From the NCBI GenBank assembly GCA_041504365.1, contig CP167917.1, forward strand, positions 3,286,001 through 3,350,000: a stretch of DNA of 64,000 bases, read 5' to 3'. The translations under genes and the position numbers were made by a program. Of this stretch, positions 43,608-54,097 are shown in pieces (position 1 is the stretch's first letter; every line of letters begins with the position of its first letter). The notes below the pieces were generated by a model, which was not told the DNA's origin, did not search any database, and saw only the letters and a program-made list of their open reading frames with translations. The DNA is from Dryocola sp. LX212 (GTDB taxonomy: Bacteria > Pseudomonadota > Gammaproteobacteria > Enterobacterales > Enterobacteriaceae).

Positions 43608-44459
43608 TTACTGAGGAAGCATCAGCTCATCGTAATGGTGTTCCTGTGTCCAGGACATCACCTCAAGCACGCGTCTGGCCGCATCTCCGGCGGCAACGGC
43701 TACCGGCTGCCCTTCGAGGATCCGGCTGGCCAACTCAGCGCAGAATAAATCCCCGGTTCCTTTCAGGTCGGTTACCACGCGTGCATGGTCGGTGATCTCG
43801 ACCGATTCAGCGCTCACCGTAACCACTGAAATAGTGCGGGGGTCTTCGCCTGGCGCACTGGTAATCACCACCCATTTTAGCGTATCGGACAGCAGACTTT
43901 TGGCTGCTTCAACCGCTTCGCTCAGCGTGCCACAGGGCATCCCCGTTAGCGTTCGCAGCTCAAACAGATTTGGGGTGATCACGTTCGCCAGCGGCAGAAG
44001 CTCAGCGCGATAGGCTTCGGGAATGCCAGCCTTCACATAGACGCCGCTGTCGATATCGCCGATGACGGGATCAACAAGAATACAGACATCAGGATGAGTC
44101 ACGCGTATTTCACGCAGCCACTGGGCAAGAAGCGTTATCTGGCCCGGCGAACCCATATAGCCCGTGGTCACCGCTTTGAGTTCACGCAGCGCGCTACGCT
44201 CTTCCAGCGCCCGCAGATAACCGCTAAACCACTCCTCCGGAATAGTGCCGCCATACCATGTGTCATAATGTGGGGTATTGCTGAACAGCACCGTAGGCAC
44301 CGCCATCACGCGCCAGCCGTGCTGTTTAATAGCCGGAACGGCAATGCTGTTTCCTACGCTGCCGTACACCACCTGGGATTGTACCGCCACGATATCAGCC
44401 TGCTGCGCCCTTTTTCCGTCATGAAAGAGGATCGACTGTATATCATTTTCCTGATCCAT
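43608..44459 (-). CDS. pdxK: Pyridoxine/pyridoxal kinase PdxK
   Basis: A 283-aa PfkB-family kinase that phosphorylates pyridoxine, pyridoxal and pyridoxamine to the vitamin B6 cofactor forms. The catalytic signature [10 protein letters not shown] is near residue 235; the upstream VVYGSVGN and YDTWYGG motifs fit. Length as in K-12. It starts 40 bp downstream of cysM on the same strand, so cysM and pdxK could share a transcript; yfeK of K-12 is not seen between them. Confidence 0.94.
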   Translation of the reverse strand: MDQENDIQSILFHDGKRAQQADIVAVQSQVVYGSVGNSIAVPAIKQHGWRVMAVPTVLFSNTPHYDTWYGGTIPEEWFSGYLRALEERSALRELKAVTTGYMGSPGQITLLAQWLREIRVTHPDVCILVDPVIGDIDSGVYVKAGIPEAYRAELLPLANVITPNLFELRTLTGMPCGTLSEAVEAAKSLLSDTLKWVVITSAPGEDPRTISVVTVSAESVEITDHARVVTDLKGTGDLFCAELASRILEGQPVAVAAGDAARRVLEVMSWTQEHHYDELMLPQ

Positions 44460-44499
44460 CTACTGCCTCCAGTCTTGCCTGAACCACTGCGCTGCGGGT

Positions 44500-45411
44500 T
44501 CAGATACCTGCGCCCAGGGAATAGCTCTCTTCGCCAAACACGCCGGTTGATAAATAACGGTCGCCGCGGTCACAAATAATCGCCACCACCACGCTTCCCG
44601 GGTTAGCCTGCGCCACCCGAAGCGCCCCGGCAACCGCACCGCCTGAACTTACGCCGCAGAAGATGCCCTCGCTAATGGCCAGCCGACGCATCGTCTGTTC
44701 CGCCTCTGGCTGGGACATATCGATGACTTCATCGACCAGCTTCGGGTCGAAGATCTTCGGCAGCCACTCCTCGGGCCAGCGACGAATGCCTGGAATACTA
44801 CTCCCCTCTTCCGGCTGCAGGCCAACAATTGTGACTTTCTTTTCCAGCTCGCGCATAAAACGGCTGACCCCGGTGATGGTGCCGGTGGTGCCCATGCTGG
44901 AAACAAAATGGGTAATGCGCCCCTGAGTTTGCTGCCAGATTTCTGGGCCGGTAGTCACGTAGTGGGCGTAGGGATTGTCGGGGTTATTGAACTGATCGAG
45001 CACTTTGCCCTCTCCGCGTTCGCCCATCAGGCGCGCCAGCTCGCGGGCGCCTTCCATTCCCTGCTCTTTGGTCACCAGAAGCAGCTCGGCCCCGTACGCC
45101 TGCATGGCAGCCTTACGTTCCATGCTCATGTTGTCGGGCATCAGCAGCTTCATGCGGTAACCCTTAAGGGCGGCGATCATCGCGAGAGCAATACCGGTGT
45201 TACCGCTGGTTGCTTCGATTAGCGTGTCGCCAGGCTTAATCTCACCGCGCTTTTCAGCTTCGACGATCATCGACAGCGCGGCCCGGTCTTTCACCGATCC
45301 CGCAGGGTTATTGCCTTCGAGCTTGACCCAAATTTCGCTGCCGTTTGTCAGCCCGGTACGCTGGAGTTTCACCAGCGGCGTATTGCCGATTGTGCTTTCT
45401 AAGGTTGTCAC
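44500..45411 (-). CDS. cysM: Cysteine synthase B (CysM)
   Basis: A 303-aa O-acetylserine sulfhydrylase using sulfide or thiosulfate, the latter giving S-sulfocysteine. PLP lysine in NPAGSVKDRAALS; TSGNTG loop, SMGTTGT. GTG start at 45411 gives the K-12 length and the N-terminus VTTLESTIGNTPL, while an in-frame start upstream would add residues of a terminator hairpin. A terminator-like hairpin ends 17 bp upstream of this start. Downstream of cysA in the CysB regulon. Confidence 0.95.
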   Translation of the reverse strand: MTTLESTIGNTPLVKLQRTGLTNGSEIWVKLEGNNPAGSVKDRAALSMIVEAEKRGEIKPGDTLIEATSGNTGIALAMIAALKGYRMKLLMPDNMSMERKAAMQAYGAELLLVTKEQGMEGARELARLMGERGEGKVLDQFNNPDNPYAHYVTTGPEIWQQTQGRITHFVSSMGTTGTITGVSRFMRELEKKVTIVGLQPEEGSSIPGIRRWPEEWLPKIFDPKLVDEVIDMSQPEAEQTMRRLAISEGIFCGVSSGGAVAGALRVAQANPGSVVVAIICDRGDRYLSTGVFGEESYSLGAGI

Positions 45412-45427
45412 TTGCTGTCCAGAAGAT

Positions 45428-45452
45428 AAAAAAAGCGGCCACATAGGCCGCT
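45428..45452 (-). terminator. Terminator-like hairpin between cysA and cysM
   Basis: On the minus strand AGCGGCC (45452-45446) pairs with GGCCGCT (45440-45434) around a five-base loop, followed by a seven-T run ending at about 45427. It is a full rho-independent signature, 17 bp before the cysM start. Confidence 0.8.
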
Positions 45453-45481
45453 ATTGCGATTCGTGTAGTGCCGTAAACTTA

Positions 45482-46567
45482 TCAGGCAGACTGCGCAAGG
45501 TCTACACCCTGAATACGGTTGTTGCCGTCGTAGAGGCGTGCGTGTTGCAGGCCGACGAACAGGCGCTCGCCGCGCACCGGGACGTGATTCTCACGCAGGA
45601 CCACGGTAAGCGGTTCGTCGTACCAGCCCAACGGCTGTACAACCAGCTGCATGTAGTGACCGCGAGGGCTTATTTCCAACACCTGGACGGGCAGCGGGGA
45701 ATCCAGATTCGTGCGGCGGCTGACGTCTACTTCCCATGGGCGCAGGAATAAATCGACCGGCCCCTGGTGCGCGGGCGTAAAGCCCAGCGGCCAGCGGTGT
45801 GCGCCAACGTGAAACTGGCTGCCGCGTATAGTACCTTTCATGCGGTTAACTTCGCCGAGGAACTCCAGCACGAAGCGGGTCGCTGGTTCGCGCCACACCG
45901 CTTCCGGAGTATCTACCTGCTCGATATTCCCCTGGCTCATCACCACGACCCGGTCGGCGACTTCCATCGCTTCTTCCTGGTCGTGGGTGACAAAGACGCT
46001 GGTAAACTTTAGCTCTTCATGCAGCTGACGCAGCCAGCGGCGTAGCTCTTTACGAACCTGGGCATCCAGCGCGCCGAACGGCTCATCCAGCAGCAGGATT
46101 TGAGGTTCTACGGCCAGCGCACGGGCCAGCGCCACGCGCTGCTTCTGCCCGCCGGAAAGCTGTGCCGGATAGCGGTCCGCCAGATGGGACAGCTGTACCA
46201 TCTCAAGCAGACGGGTCACTTTTTGTTTAATTTCCGCAGACGACGGACGTTCACGTCGCGGCAGCACGGTCAGGCCAAAGGCGATATTGTCGAACACGCT
46301 CATATGGCGGAACAGCGCATAGTGCTGGAATACAAAGCCAACTTTACGGTCACGGGCGTGAATGCGGCTCACGTCCGTGCCGTGGAAGCTGATGCGCCCG
46401 CTGTTCTGATGCTCAAGCCCGGCGATAATTCGCAGCAGCGTGGTTTTCCCGGAGCCTGACGGTCCCAGCAGTGCAACCATCTGACCAGAAGGGATATCAA
46501 GAGAGATATCGTTCAGCACCTGGGTGCGACCAAAAGATTTCTTAATATTGGTAATATCAATGCTCAT
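45482..46567 (-). CDS. cysA: Sulfate/thiosulfate ABC transporter ATPase CysA
   Basis: A 361-aa ATPase powering the CysTW permease with ATP. Walker [13 protein letters not shown] signature LSGGQKQR and Walker B LLLDEP are intact; a C-terminal regulatory TOBE-type domain follows (from ~240). Its ATG overlaps the cysW end by 11 bases. Slightly shorter than the K-12 365 aa because of the C-terminus. Confidence 0.96.
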   Translation of the reverse strand: MSIDITNIKKSFGRTQVLNDISLDIPSGQMVALLGPSGSGKTTLLRIIAGLEHQNSGRISFHGTDVSRIHARDRKVGFVFQHYALFRHMSVFDNIAFGLTVLPRRERPSSAEIKQKVTRLLEMVQLSHLADRYPAQLSGGQKQRVALARALAVEPQILLLDEPFGALDAQVRKELRRWLRQLHEELKFTSVFVTHDQEEAMEVADRVVVMSQGNIEQVDTPEAVWREPATRFVLEFLGEVNRMKGTIRGSQFHVGAHRWPLGFTPAHQGPVDLFLRPWEVDVSRRTNLDSPLPVQVLEISPRGHYMQLVVQPLGWYDEPLTVVLRENHVPVRGERLFVGLQHARLYDGNNRIQGVDLAQSA

Positions 46568-47432
46568 GATTTGCCTCCTGCTGCAGACGTTTTTCCTGAT
46601 TATTCAGGCGCCACTGCAGCGCACTCTTTAAGAACAAGGTTACTATCGCCATCAGGGTCAACAGTGCGGCGGCGGTAAATGAACCGACGGTGTTGTAATC
46701 CTGCTGAAGTAATTCAATCTGTAGCGGCAGCGAGAAGGTCTCGCCGCGGATAGAGCCAGATACCACGGACACCGCGCCAAACTCACCAATCGCGCGGGCG
46801 TTGGTCAGCACCACGCCGTACAACAGCGCCCAGCGAATGTTTGGCAGCGTCACGCGCTTGAACATCTGCCAGCCCGATGCGCCCAGCAAAATAGCCGCTT
46901 CATCTTCCTGGCTCCCCTGGCTTAGCATGACCGGGACAAGCTCGCGTACCACGAACGGACAGGTGACAAAAATCGTTACCAGCACCATGCCCGGCCAGGC
47001 GAACATGATCTGAATATTATGCTCATCCATAAAGCCAGCCAGCGGACCGTTAGATCCGTAAAACAGCAGGTAAACCAGACCGGCAACCACCGGCGACACC
47101 GCGAACGGGATATCCAGCAGCGTCAGCAGCAGCTGGCGGCCAGGAAAGTTAAAGCGCGTCACCAGCCAGGCCAGCAGGATGCCGAACACCAGGTTAACCG
47201 GCACGGTAATCAGAGCGATCATCACCGTCAGCCAGATGGCGTGCAGCATGTCCGGGTCAGCAATGTTTTGCAGCGCGGGCATCAGCCCTTTCGAGAAGGC
47301 CTGAGCGAAAATCGACGCCACCGGCACCACCAGCAGCAGAAACGAAATCAGCATGCCGAGGCTAATCAGCGTCCATTTGCCCCAGTTAAACCCGGAGCGG
47401 CGATAGCTTTTCAATTCGGTTACGTCCGTCAT
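46557..47432 (-). CDS. cysW: Sulfate/thiosulfate permease CysW
   Basis: A 291-aa inner-membrane permease subunit with six helices and the EAA-type loop ([16 protein letters not shown]). Starts in the TGATG overlap with the cysT stop and ends inside the cysA start. Translational coupling throughout the operon. Confidence 0.96.
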   Translation of the reverse strand: MTDVTELKSYRRSGFNWGKWTLISLGMLISFLLLVVPVASIFAQAFSKGLMPALQNIADPDMLHAIWLTVMIALITVPVNLVFGILLAWLVTRFNFPGRQLLLTLLDIPFAVSPVVAGLVYLLFYGSNGPLAGFMDEHNIQIMFAWPGMVLVTIFVTCPFVVRELVPVMLSQGSQEDEAAILLGASGWQMFKRVTLPNIRWALLYGVVLTNARAIGEFGAVSVVSGSIRGETFSLPLQIELLQQDYNTVGSFTAAALLTLMAIVTLFLKSALQWRLNNQEKRLQQEANHEH

Positions 47433-48265
47433 CAGTGACCTACCACGCGCCGGCCAAAGCGACTTTGCAACGTGTTAATGGTAAACAGCAGCAGCAGCGA
47501 CGCGGCCAGAATGACCGAGGCGATGGCGCTTGCCGCCGGGTAGTCGAACTCCTGGAGGCGCACGAAAATCATCAGCGAGGTCACTTCCGTTTTCCAGGCG
47601 ATGTTCCCGGCGATAAAGATAACCGCGCCAAACTCGCCGAGGCTGCGGGTAAAAGAGAGCGCCACGCCGGCCATCAGCGCCGGAGACAGCTCGGGTAAAA
47701 TTACGCGACGAAAGCTCTGCCAGCGCGTTGCGCCCAGCGTTTCCGCCGCCTCTTCGTATTCCGGACCAAGCTCTTCCAGCACGGGCTGAATGGTACGTAC
47801 CACAAACGGGATGCTGGTGAACGCCATCGCCACCGCAATGCCCAGCCAGGTGTAGGTCACCTTAATGCCGAACTGCGCCAGCCACTCGCCGTACCAGCCG
47901 TTAACGGAAAACAGACCGGCGAGCGTCAGGCCTGCAACAGCGGTTGGCAGCGCAAACGGCAAATCCATCAGCGCGTCCAGCAGGCTTCGGCCGGGAAACT
48001 GATAGCGCGTTAAAATCCACGCCATCAGCATGCCAAACAGGCCGTTGAAGACAGAGGCAACGCCCGCAGAAAGCAGCGTGACTTTATAAGCGGCGACAAC
48101 CTGCGGGTTGGAAATCACGTCCCAGTACTGAGCAAGCGTCATTTCGGACAGCTGCATGACCAGCGCGCTTAGCGGCAAAAGCAGAATCAGACAAACAAAC
48201 AGCAGGCTGGTGCCGAGGCTTAAGGTAAAGCCCGGCAGCACGCGCTTAGTCGAAACAGCAAACAT
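47432..48265 (-). CDS. cysT: Sulfate/thiosulfate permease CysT (CysU)
   Basis: A 277-aa inner-membrane permease subunit; EAA loop reads EYEEAAETLGATRWQSF. Overlaps the cysP stop by one base (TAATG) and cysW by one base (TGATG). Length as in E. coli. Confidence 0.96.
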   Translation of the reverse strand: MFAVSTKRVLPGFTLSLGTSLLFVCLILLLPLSALVMQLSEMTLAQYWDVISNPQVVAAYKVTLLSAGVASVFNGLFGMLMAWILTRYQFPGRSLLDALMDLPFALPTAVAGLTLAGLFSVNGWYGEWLAQFGIKVTYTWLGIAVAMAFTSIPFVVRTIQPVLEELGPEYEEAAETLGATRWQSFRRVILPELSPALMAGVALSFTRSLGEFGAVIFIAGNIAWKTEVTSLMIFVRLQEFDYPAASAIASVILAASLLLLFTINTLQSRFGRRVVGH

Positions 48266-49281
48266 TACTTATGCCCCGCCGCGACCAGCTTGTCGAACTC
48301 CGCGCCGGTAGCAAAATGGGTTTTCATCGCTTCTGGCCAGCCGCCGAACTCATCTTCAACGCGGAACAGCTCGGTCTGCGGGAATTTGTCTTTCAGCTTA
48401 TCCATCACTTCCGGGCTGTTCACGCGGTAGTAATAATCCGTGATGATGGTCTGCGCCTGCGGGCTGTACAGGAAGTTGAGGTAATCTTTGGCCGCTTTTT
48501 CCGTACCGTTAGCCTTTACATTTTTATCAACCCAGGCGACCGGGAACTCCGCCAGGATGTTGACCTTCGGCACGACAACCTCGTAGCCTTCTTTTTCGTA
48601 CTGCTTACGGATATTGTTCACTTCAGATTCGAACGTGATCAACACATCACCCAGATTACGTTCCACGAATGTCGTGGTCGCCCCACGGCCCCCCGTATCG
48701 AACACCTCGACGTTTTTCAGGAACTGGGTCATCAACTTTTCAGTTTTGGCTTTGTCGCCGCCGTCGGCTTTGTTAAACGCTCCCCATGCAGCCAGGTAGG
48801 TGTAACGAGCGTTACCGGAAGTCTTCGGATTTGGGAAGATCAGTTTTACATCCGGGCGGACCAGATCGTTCCAGTCGTGGATGTTTTTCGGGTTGCCCTT
48901 ACGCACCAGGAAAGCCATGGTGGAGTAGAACGGCGAGCTGTTGTTAGGCAAACGGCTCTGCCAGTCCGCCGGGATGAGGTTGCCTTTGTCGTGCAGGATC
49001 TGTACGTCTGTTACCTGGTTATACGTTACAACGTCAGCTTTTAAACCCTGTAATATCGCCAGCGCCTGTTTTGATGACCCGGCATGAGATTGTTTTATCG
49101 TCAGCTTATCGCCGTTATTCTCCTGCGCCCACTTCTGCTGGAACGCCGGATTGAGGGCGGCAAAAAGCTCGCGAGACACATCATAAGAGCTGTTGAGCAG
49201 CTCCGTGGCGTGGGCAGATCCCGCCAGCAGCGCTGAAACTACCAGCGCACTCCAAACCTTTTTAACTGAGCCGATCGCCAT
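48265..49281 (-). CDS. cysP: Thiosulfate/sulfate-binding protein CysP
   Basis: A 338-aa periplasmic binding protein with a Sec signal peptide (1-~25, cleavage near SAHA-T). The mature chain carries motifs of sulfate-binding proteins ([33 protein letters not shown]). First gene of the cysP-T-W-A transcript on the minus strand. CysB-dependent promoter expected upstream. In K-12 a second binding protein, Sbp, sits elsewhere. Confidence 0.96.
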   Translation of the reverse strand: MAIGSVKKVWSALVVSALLAGSAHATELLNSSYDVSRELFAALNPAFQQKWAQENNGDKLTIKQSHAGSSKQALAILQGLKADVVTYNQVTDVQILHDKGNLIPADWQSRLPNNSSPFYSTMAFLVRKGNPKNIHDWNDLVRPDVKLIFPNPKTSGNARYTYLAAWGAFNKADGGDKAKTEKLMTQFLKNVEVFDTGGRGATTTFVERNLGDVLITFESEVNNIRKQYEKEGYEVVVPKVNILAEFPVAWVDKNVKANGTEKAAKDYLNFLYSPQAQTIITDYYYRVNSPEVMDKLKDKFPQTELFRVEDEFGGWPEAMKTHFATGAEFDKLVAAGHK

Positions 49282-49289
49282 TGTGCACC

Positions 49290-49390
49290 CTTATAAATGT
49301 GTCATCTGTAGGCAACCAGTTTATTTATAACGAGCAGCAAAGCTGTAACGGTTTTATATACCGTTTGGTGATTTGCAATAAGAAAGGGAT
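49290..49390 (-). promoter_or_regulatory. Putative cysP promoter/CysB region
   Basis: The minus-strand segment has AT-rich stretches (TATATAAAACCGTTAC, GTTATAAATAAACTGG) resembling the K-12 cysP control region as I recall it. An exact -35 and -10 cannot be fixed. CysB is an activator, so a poor -35 is expected. Confidence 0.4.
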
Positions 49391-49412
49391 ATAAGGTTTT
49401 TTACGGGGATTT

Positions 49413-49490
49413 GTCGGGTGGCGCTAACGCTTACCCGACCTACGTTTGAGATGCATTTGTAGGGTGGGTAAGCGCCAGCGCCATCCACCA
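49413..49490. repeat. Pair of REP-like palindromes
   Basis: GTCGGGT (49413-49419)/ACCCGAC (49433-49439) and GGTGGGT (49463-49469)/ATCCACC (49483-49489). They lie between cysP and yfeX. In K-12 ucpA, murR-murQP and yfeW fill this interval; none is here. Confidence 0.75.
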
Positions 49491-49497
49491 TTCAGTT

Positions 49498-50397
49498 CTA
49501 CAGGCTTAAAAGTTTGTCCAGTGACGGCGCAAAGTAATAACCGCCGGTCACCGGCTTTGTGAAGCGCAGCATGCCGTCACGCTTGCCGTCCGTCTCGCCA
49601 AACATGCTCAGCAGCTGCTGTTCAATGTTGTGCAGACGAGCGCAGTAGGCGATGAAATACAGGCCGTGGGTGCCGCTGGCGGTGCCGTACGGCAGGCTTT
49701 GACGCACAATCTTCAGCCCTTTGCCGTTCTCTTTTAGATCGACGCGACTCAGGTGAGAAGTCGCCGGGCGCTCGTCGCCGTCGATCTCTTCGTTGGCATC
49801 TTTCGTGCGCCCGATGAGCATTTCCTGTTCGCCCACGCTGATGCGGCTAAGCTGCTTAAGGTTATGCTCCCAGCGTTGCACAAAGACGTAGCTGCCACCA
49901 GCATCCACGCCTTCGTTGATCACCGCCACTTCACGGCGCGAATCTTCGCCCTGGGGGTTTTCGGTGCCGTCGATAAAGCCGCTCAGATCGCGCTCTTCCA
50001 CCCAGCGGAATCCATGCACTTCCTCTTCAATTTTCAGCGCGTCGCCGAAAGCCGCAAGCGCCGCCTGGGCCACGGAGAAATTAACGTCGTGACGCAGGGA
50101 CAGGATGTGGATCATCACGTCATGCTGGGTTGCCGGTGCCAGACCTTTGCCCATCGGCGTGAAGTTCTTCAGCTCTGTCGCGCCTTCCCCGCCGCTCAGA
50201 TCGCGCCACAGATCGTAGCCAAAGGCGACGACCGCGCCCAGATTCGCATCCGGAAAGTTTTCCTGAAAGGTATTCAGCGACTGGGTGAAGGTTTTGCAGC
50301 CCTGACGAACAGCATCAAAGTCGCCCTGAATAGTCGCTTCCAGCCAGACGGCGGCACGACAGTGTTCCGGCAAAATGCCGGTTTGAGCCCGAGACAT
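49498..50397 (-). CDS. yfeX: Dye-decolorising heme peroxidase YfeX
   Basis: A 299-aa DyP-type heme peroxidase; length equals K-12 YfeX. The GxxDG motif reads [14 protein letters not shown] (distal aspartate), followed by RISVGEQE and the proximal-His region near residue 215. The K-12 protein oxidises porphyrinogens and was debated as a deferrochelatase. Cytoplasmic, no signal peptide. Ribosome site CAGGAGGAATC is strong. Preceded by a terminator (50411-50436), so it is independent of yfeY. Confidence 0.93.
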   Translation of the reverse strand: MSRAQTGILPEHCRAAVWLEATIQGDFDAVRQGCKTFTQSLNTFQENFPDANLGAVVAFGYDLWRDLSGGEGATELKNFTPMGKGLAPATQHDVMIHILSLRHDVNFSVAQAALAAFGDALKIEEEVHGFRWVEERDLSGFIDGTENPQGEDSRREVAVINEGVDAGGSYVFVQRWEHNLKQLSRISVGEQEMLIGRTKDANEEIDGDERPATSHLSRVDLKENGKGLKIVRQSLPYGTASGTHGLYFIAYCARLHNIEQQLLSMFGETDGKRDGMLRFTKPVTGGYYFAPSLDKLLSL

Positions 50398-50410
50398 GAT
50401 TCCTCCTGAA

Positions 50411-50436
50411 AAAACACGCGCCGCTTTGCGCGGCGC
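50411..50436 (-). terminator. Terminator between yfeY and yfeX
   Basis: On the minus strand GCGCCGC (50436-50430) pairs with GCGGCGC (50424-50418), then GTG and a six-T run (50416-50411 side). It ends transcripts from yfeY before yfeX. Confidence 0.7.
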
Positions 50437-50465
50437 TTATCGTCCAATGATACCCGATTAGGGCC

Positions 50466-50485
50466 GCGCCTTCTTGAGAAGGCGC
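50466..50485. repeat. 8-bp hairpin downstream of yfeY
   Basis: GCGCCTTC (50466-50473) and GAAGGCGC (50478-50485), loop TTGA; no T run. A second hairpin between yfeY and its likely terminator. Confidence 0.5.
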
Positions 50486-50500
50486 AAACCAGGCGCGAAT

Positions 50501-51076
50501 TTATTTACGCCAGATAATTTTGCTGACGGTCCATTTTTTTAACAGGTCATCGGCTGGCATCAGATCCTGTGGGCCGTGCCATTCGCCGCTGAACAAATAG
50601 CTGATGTGCTGGCTGTTCGGTGCTTTACACTCCACGCTGTCGGCATCGTCGCCGGTAGCTTTAGTACAGGCGCCAAACGCTTTGCTATAGAGATCGCTGA
50701 ACGGTGTGCCAATCTCAACGCCGCTTTCAGCCTTGACGTTTTTATCCATCACATCAACGCGGCTCACCGTGCCGTTTTCGCCATTGACGACAACCATCAG
50801 GGTTTTATCGTCCAGCGCTTCGAAGTAGCGCACTACGGTGCCGTTATCGGTTTTCATGCCGCTGCGCAGACGGTAATTATCATTAAGTCCTTCACTGACG
50901 GCTTCTTCGTTCATGGGCGTGCTGGCGTTAAGCCCGCCCACACCCTGCTCGCTGACTTCCAGCGAGGAACCAAACCAGCTCATGGGAGAGAGGCTTGACC
51001 AGTGCATATCAGACATTGTCGAACAGCCGCTCAGCAGCAGCGGAACGCCTAACAACATCATGCGCAACGTTTTCAT
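50501..51076 (-). CDS. yfeY: YfeY, putative lipoprotein (DUF1131)
   Basis: A 191-aa lipoprotein: signal peptide with lipobox LLSGC and acylated C18, mature region starting STMSDMHW. Start 51076 (MKTLRMMLL) gives the K-12 length; AAGGATG is the ribosome site. A longer frame upstream adds 15 non-homologous residues. In E. coli it is RpoE-controlled and affects envelope integrity. The end SKIIWRK fits the DUF1131 family. Same strand as yfeZ and ypeA upstream. Confidence 0.9.
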   Translation of the reverse strand: MKTLRMMLLGVPLLLSGCSTMSDMHWSSLSPMSWFGSSLEVSEQGVGGLNASTPMNEEAVSEGLNDNYRLRSGMKTDNGTVVRYFEALDDKTLMVVVNGENGTVSRVDVMDKNVKAESGVEIGTPFSDLYSKAFGACTKATGDDADSVECKAPNSQHISYLFSGEWHGPQDLMPADDLLKKWTVSKIIWRK

Positions 51077-51141
51077 CAGTTCATCCTTTGTTTTGGCGTG
51101 ATTACGGGCATTGGAGTGCAAACTTTCTTAAAAGTGCCCCG

Positions 51142-51588
51142 TTATTCACTTCGTAACGCAAAGTAATCTTTCAGACGACGGCTGGTCAACAGCCACCACA
51201 GGGCGTAGACGTCGCCGATCAGTAAAGCGAGGCTCAGGCCGGTCAGCGCTTCCCCCTGCCCCAGCAGCACAAGTTGCCAGGCAAGCACCGCGAGCTGTGC
51301 GACGACCAGCACCCAGCGCCAGACCTTCCATAGCCGTGGCCACAAATGCCGCCGCCCGCTAATCAAAAAGGCCAGCGCGGCAGGAACGCCGGGCAGCAGA
51401 CCCAGCCAGAAGTTATCCCTGTCCGGGTAGAACAGGCCGAGCAGCGCATCGCCCTGCTGCCGGGAAGCCCCCGCCAGCACCAGCAAAAACCAGGTTCGCG
51501 CCTGAAACAGCAGGATCAACCAGAACAGAACGGGGGCTTTAAGATGTCCGTGCACGTCGTAGTCAGAAGGTGGATAGGCTAAAGGCAT
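51142..51588 (-). CDS. yfeZ: YfeZ, inner-membrane protein (DUF2919)
   Basis: A 148-aa membrane protein with about four helices, matching K-12 YfeZ in the N-terminal HGHLKAP and the following FWLILLFQARTW. Overlaps the ypeA stop by one base (TAATG). Function unknown. Confidence 0.88.
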   Translation of the reverse strand: MPLAYPPSDYDVHGHLKAPVLFWLILLFQARTWFLLVLAGASRQQGDALLGLFYPDRDNFWLGLLPGVPAALAFLISGRRHLWPRLWKVWRWVLVVAQLAVLAWQLVLLGQGEALTGLSLALLIGDVYALWWLLTSRRLKDYFALRSE

Positions 51589-52013
51589 TAATATTCTTGA
51601 TCTTCTATCAGTCGTTTGCCCAGCATCACCACGTCCTGCTGCTCATATTCGAGCTTCTCGTACATGCCGATCACCAGATCGTTCTCTTCACGCACCATGA
51701 TGTGAATTTTCGGGCAGCCGCGGGCGATAAGCTTTTTCTCCAGGCGGCTGAGCAATGCATTGGCAATGCCGCGACCCCGGAATTCAGGGTGCACGCCCAG
51801 ATAGTAAGCCGAGCCGCGATGCCCGTCGTAGCCGCCCATCAGCGAGCCGACGATTTCGCCGCCCACCTCCGCCACCAGAAACAGATCCGCATCGTGCTGA
51901 AGCTTACGTTCGATATCCATTTCGGGATCGTTCCACGGGCGCAGGAGATCGCAGCGCTCCCAAAGGGTGATAACCTCTTCGAAATCTTCCTGCCGAAAAA
52001 CGCGTATTTCCAT
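51588..52013 (-). CDS. ypeA: YpeA, GNAT-family acetyltransferase
   Basis: A 141-aa GNAT acetyltransferase; acetyl-CoA loop region reads [14 protein letters not shown] (about 79-92). Start 52013 ([11 protein letters not shown]) fits the K-12 protein; an upstream in-frame start would add 17 residues. Substrate unknown. Translation-coupled to yfeZ; probably operon ypeA-yfeZ-yfeY. Confidence 0.9.
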   Translation of the reverse strand: MEIRVFRQEDFEEVITLWERCDLLRPWNDPEMDIERKLQHDADLFLVAEVGGEIVGSLMGGYDGHRGSAYYLGVHPEFRGRGIANALLSRLEKKLIARGCPKIHIMVREENDLVIGMYEKLEYEQQDVVMLGKRLIEDQEY

Positions 52014-52226
52014 GGTATTAGCCGCTGTTAGCCCAAAACTCTGATTATGGAGGTAACTGGCCATTAAGCCAATATCTGCCGCAAAAGCAGCTAAAAAATG
52101 GCATACTTAGGGCAAATTAATGGGTTGAAACGAAATGATATACATTTCGATCAAACGCCGGTCGTTAACGCCCTGGCAATACGCTATAAATGCCAGTCGA
52201 ACATTCATAAGATAAATAATTGCCGC

Positions 52227-54007
<1,781 letters not shown>

Positions 54008-54013
54008 CTTTGT

Positions 54014-54090
54014 TGGTCGGATGACGCGTCGCTTATCCGACCTGCGAAACCTTGTCCGGTAGGGTGGATAAGCGCAAGCGCCATCCACCA
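54014..54090. repeat. Pair of REP-like palindromes
   Basis: GGTCGGAT (54015-54022)/ATCCGACC (54035-54042) and GGTGGAT (54063-54069)/ATCCACC (54083-54089), filling the hemF-maeB gap where the eut operon lies in K-12. Confidence 0.75.
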
Positions 54091-54097
54091 CAATCCC

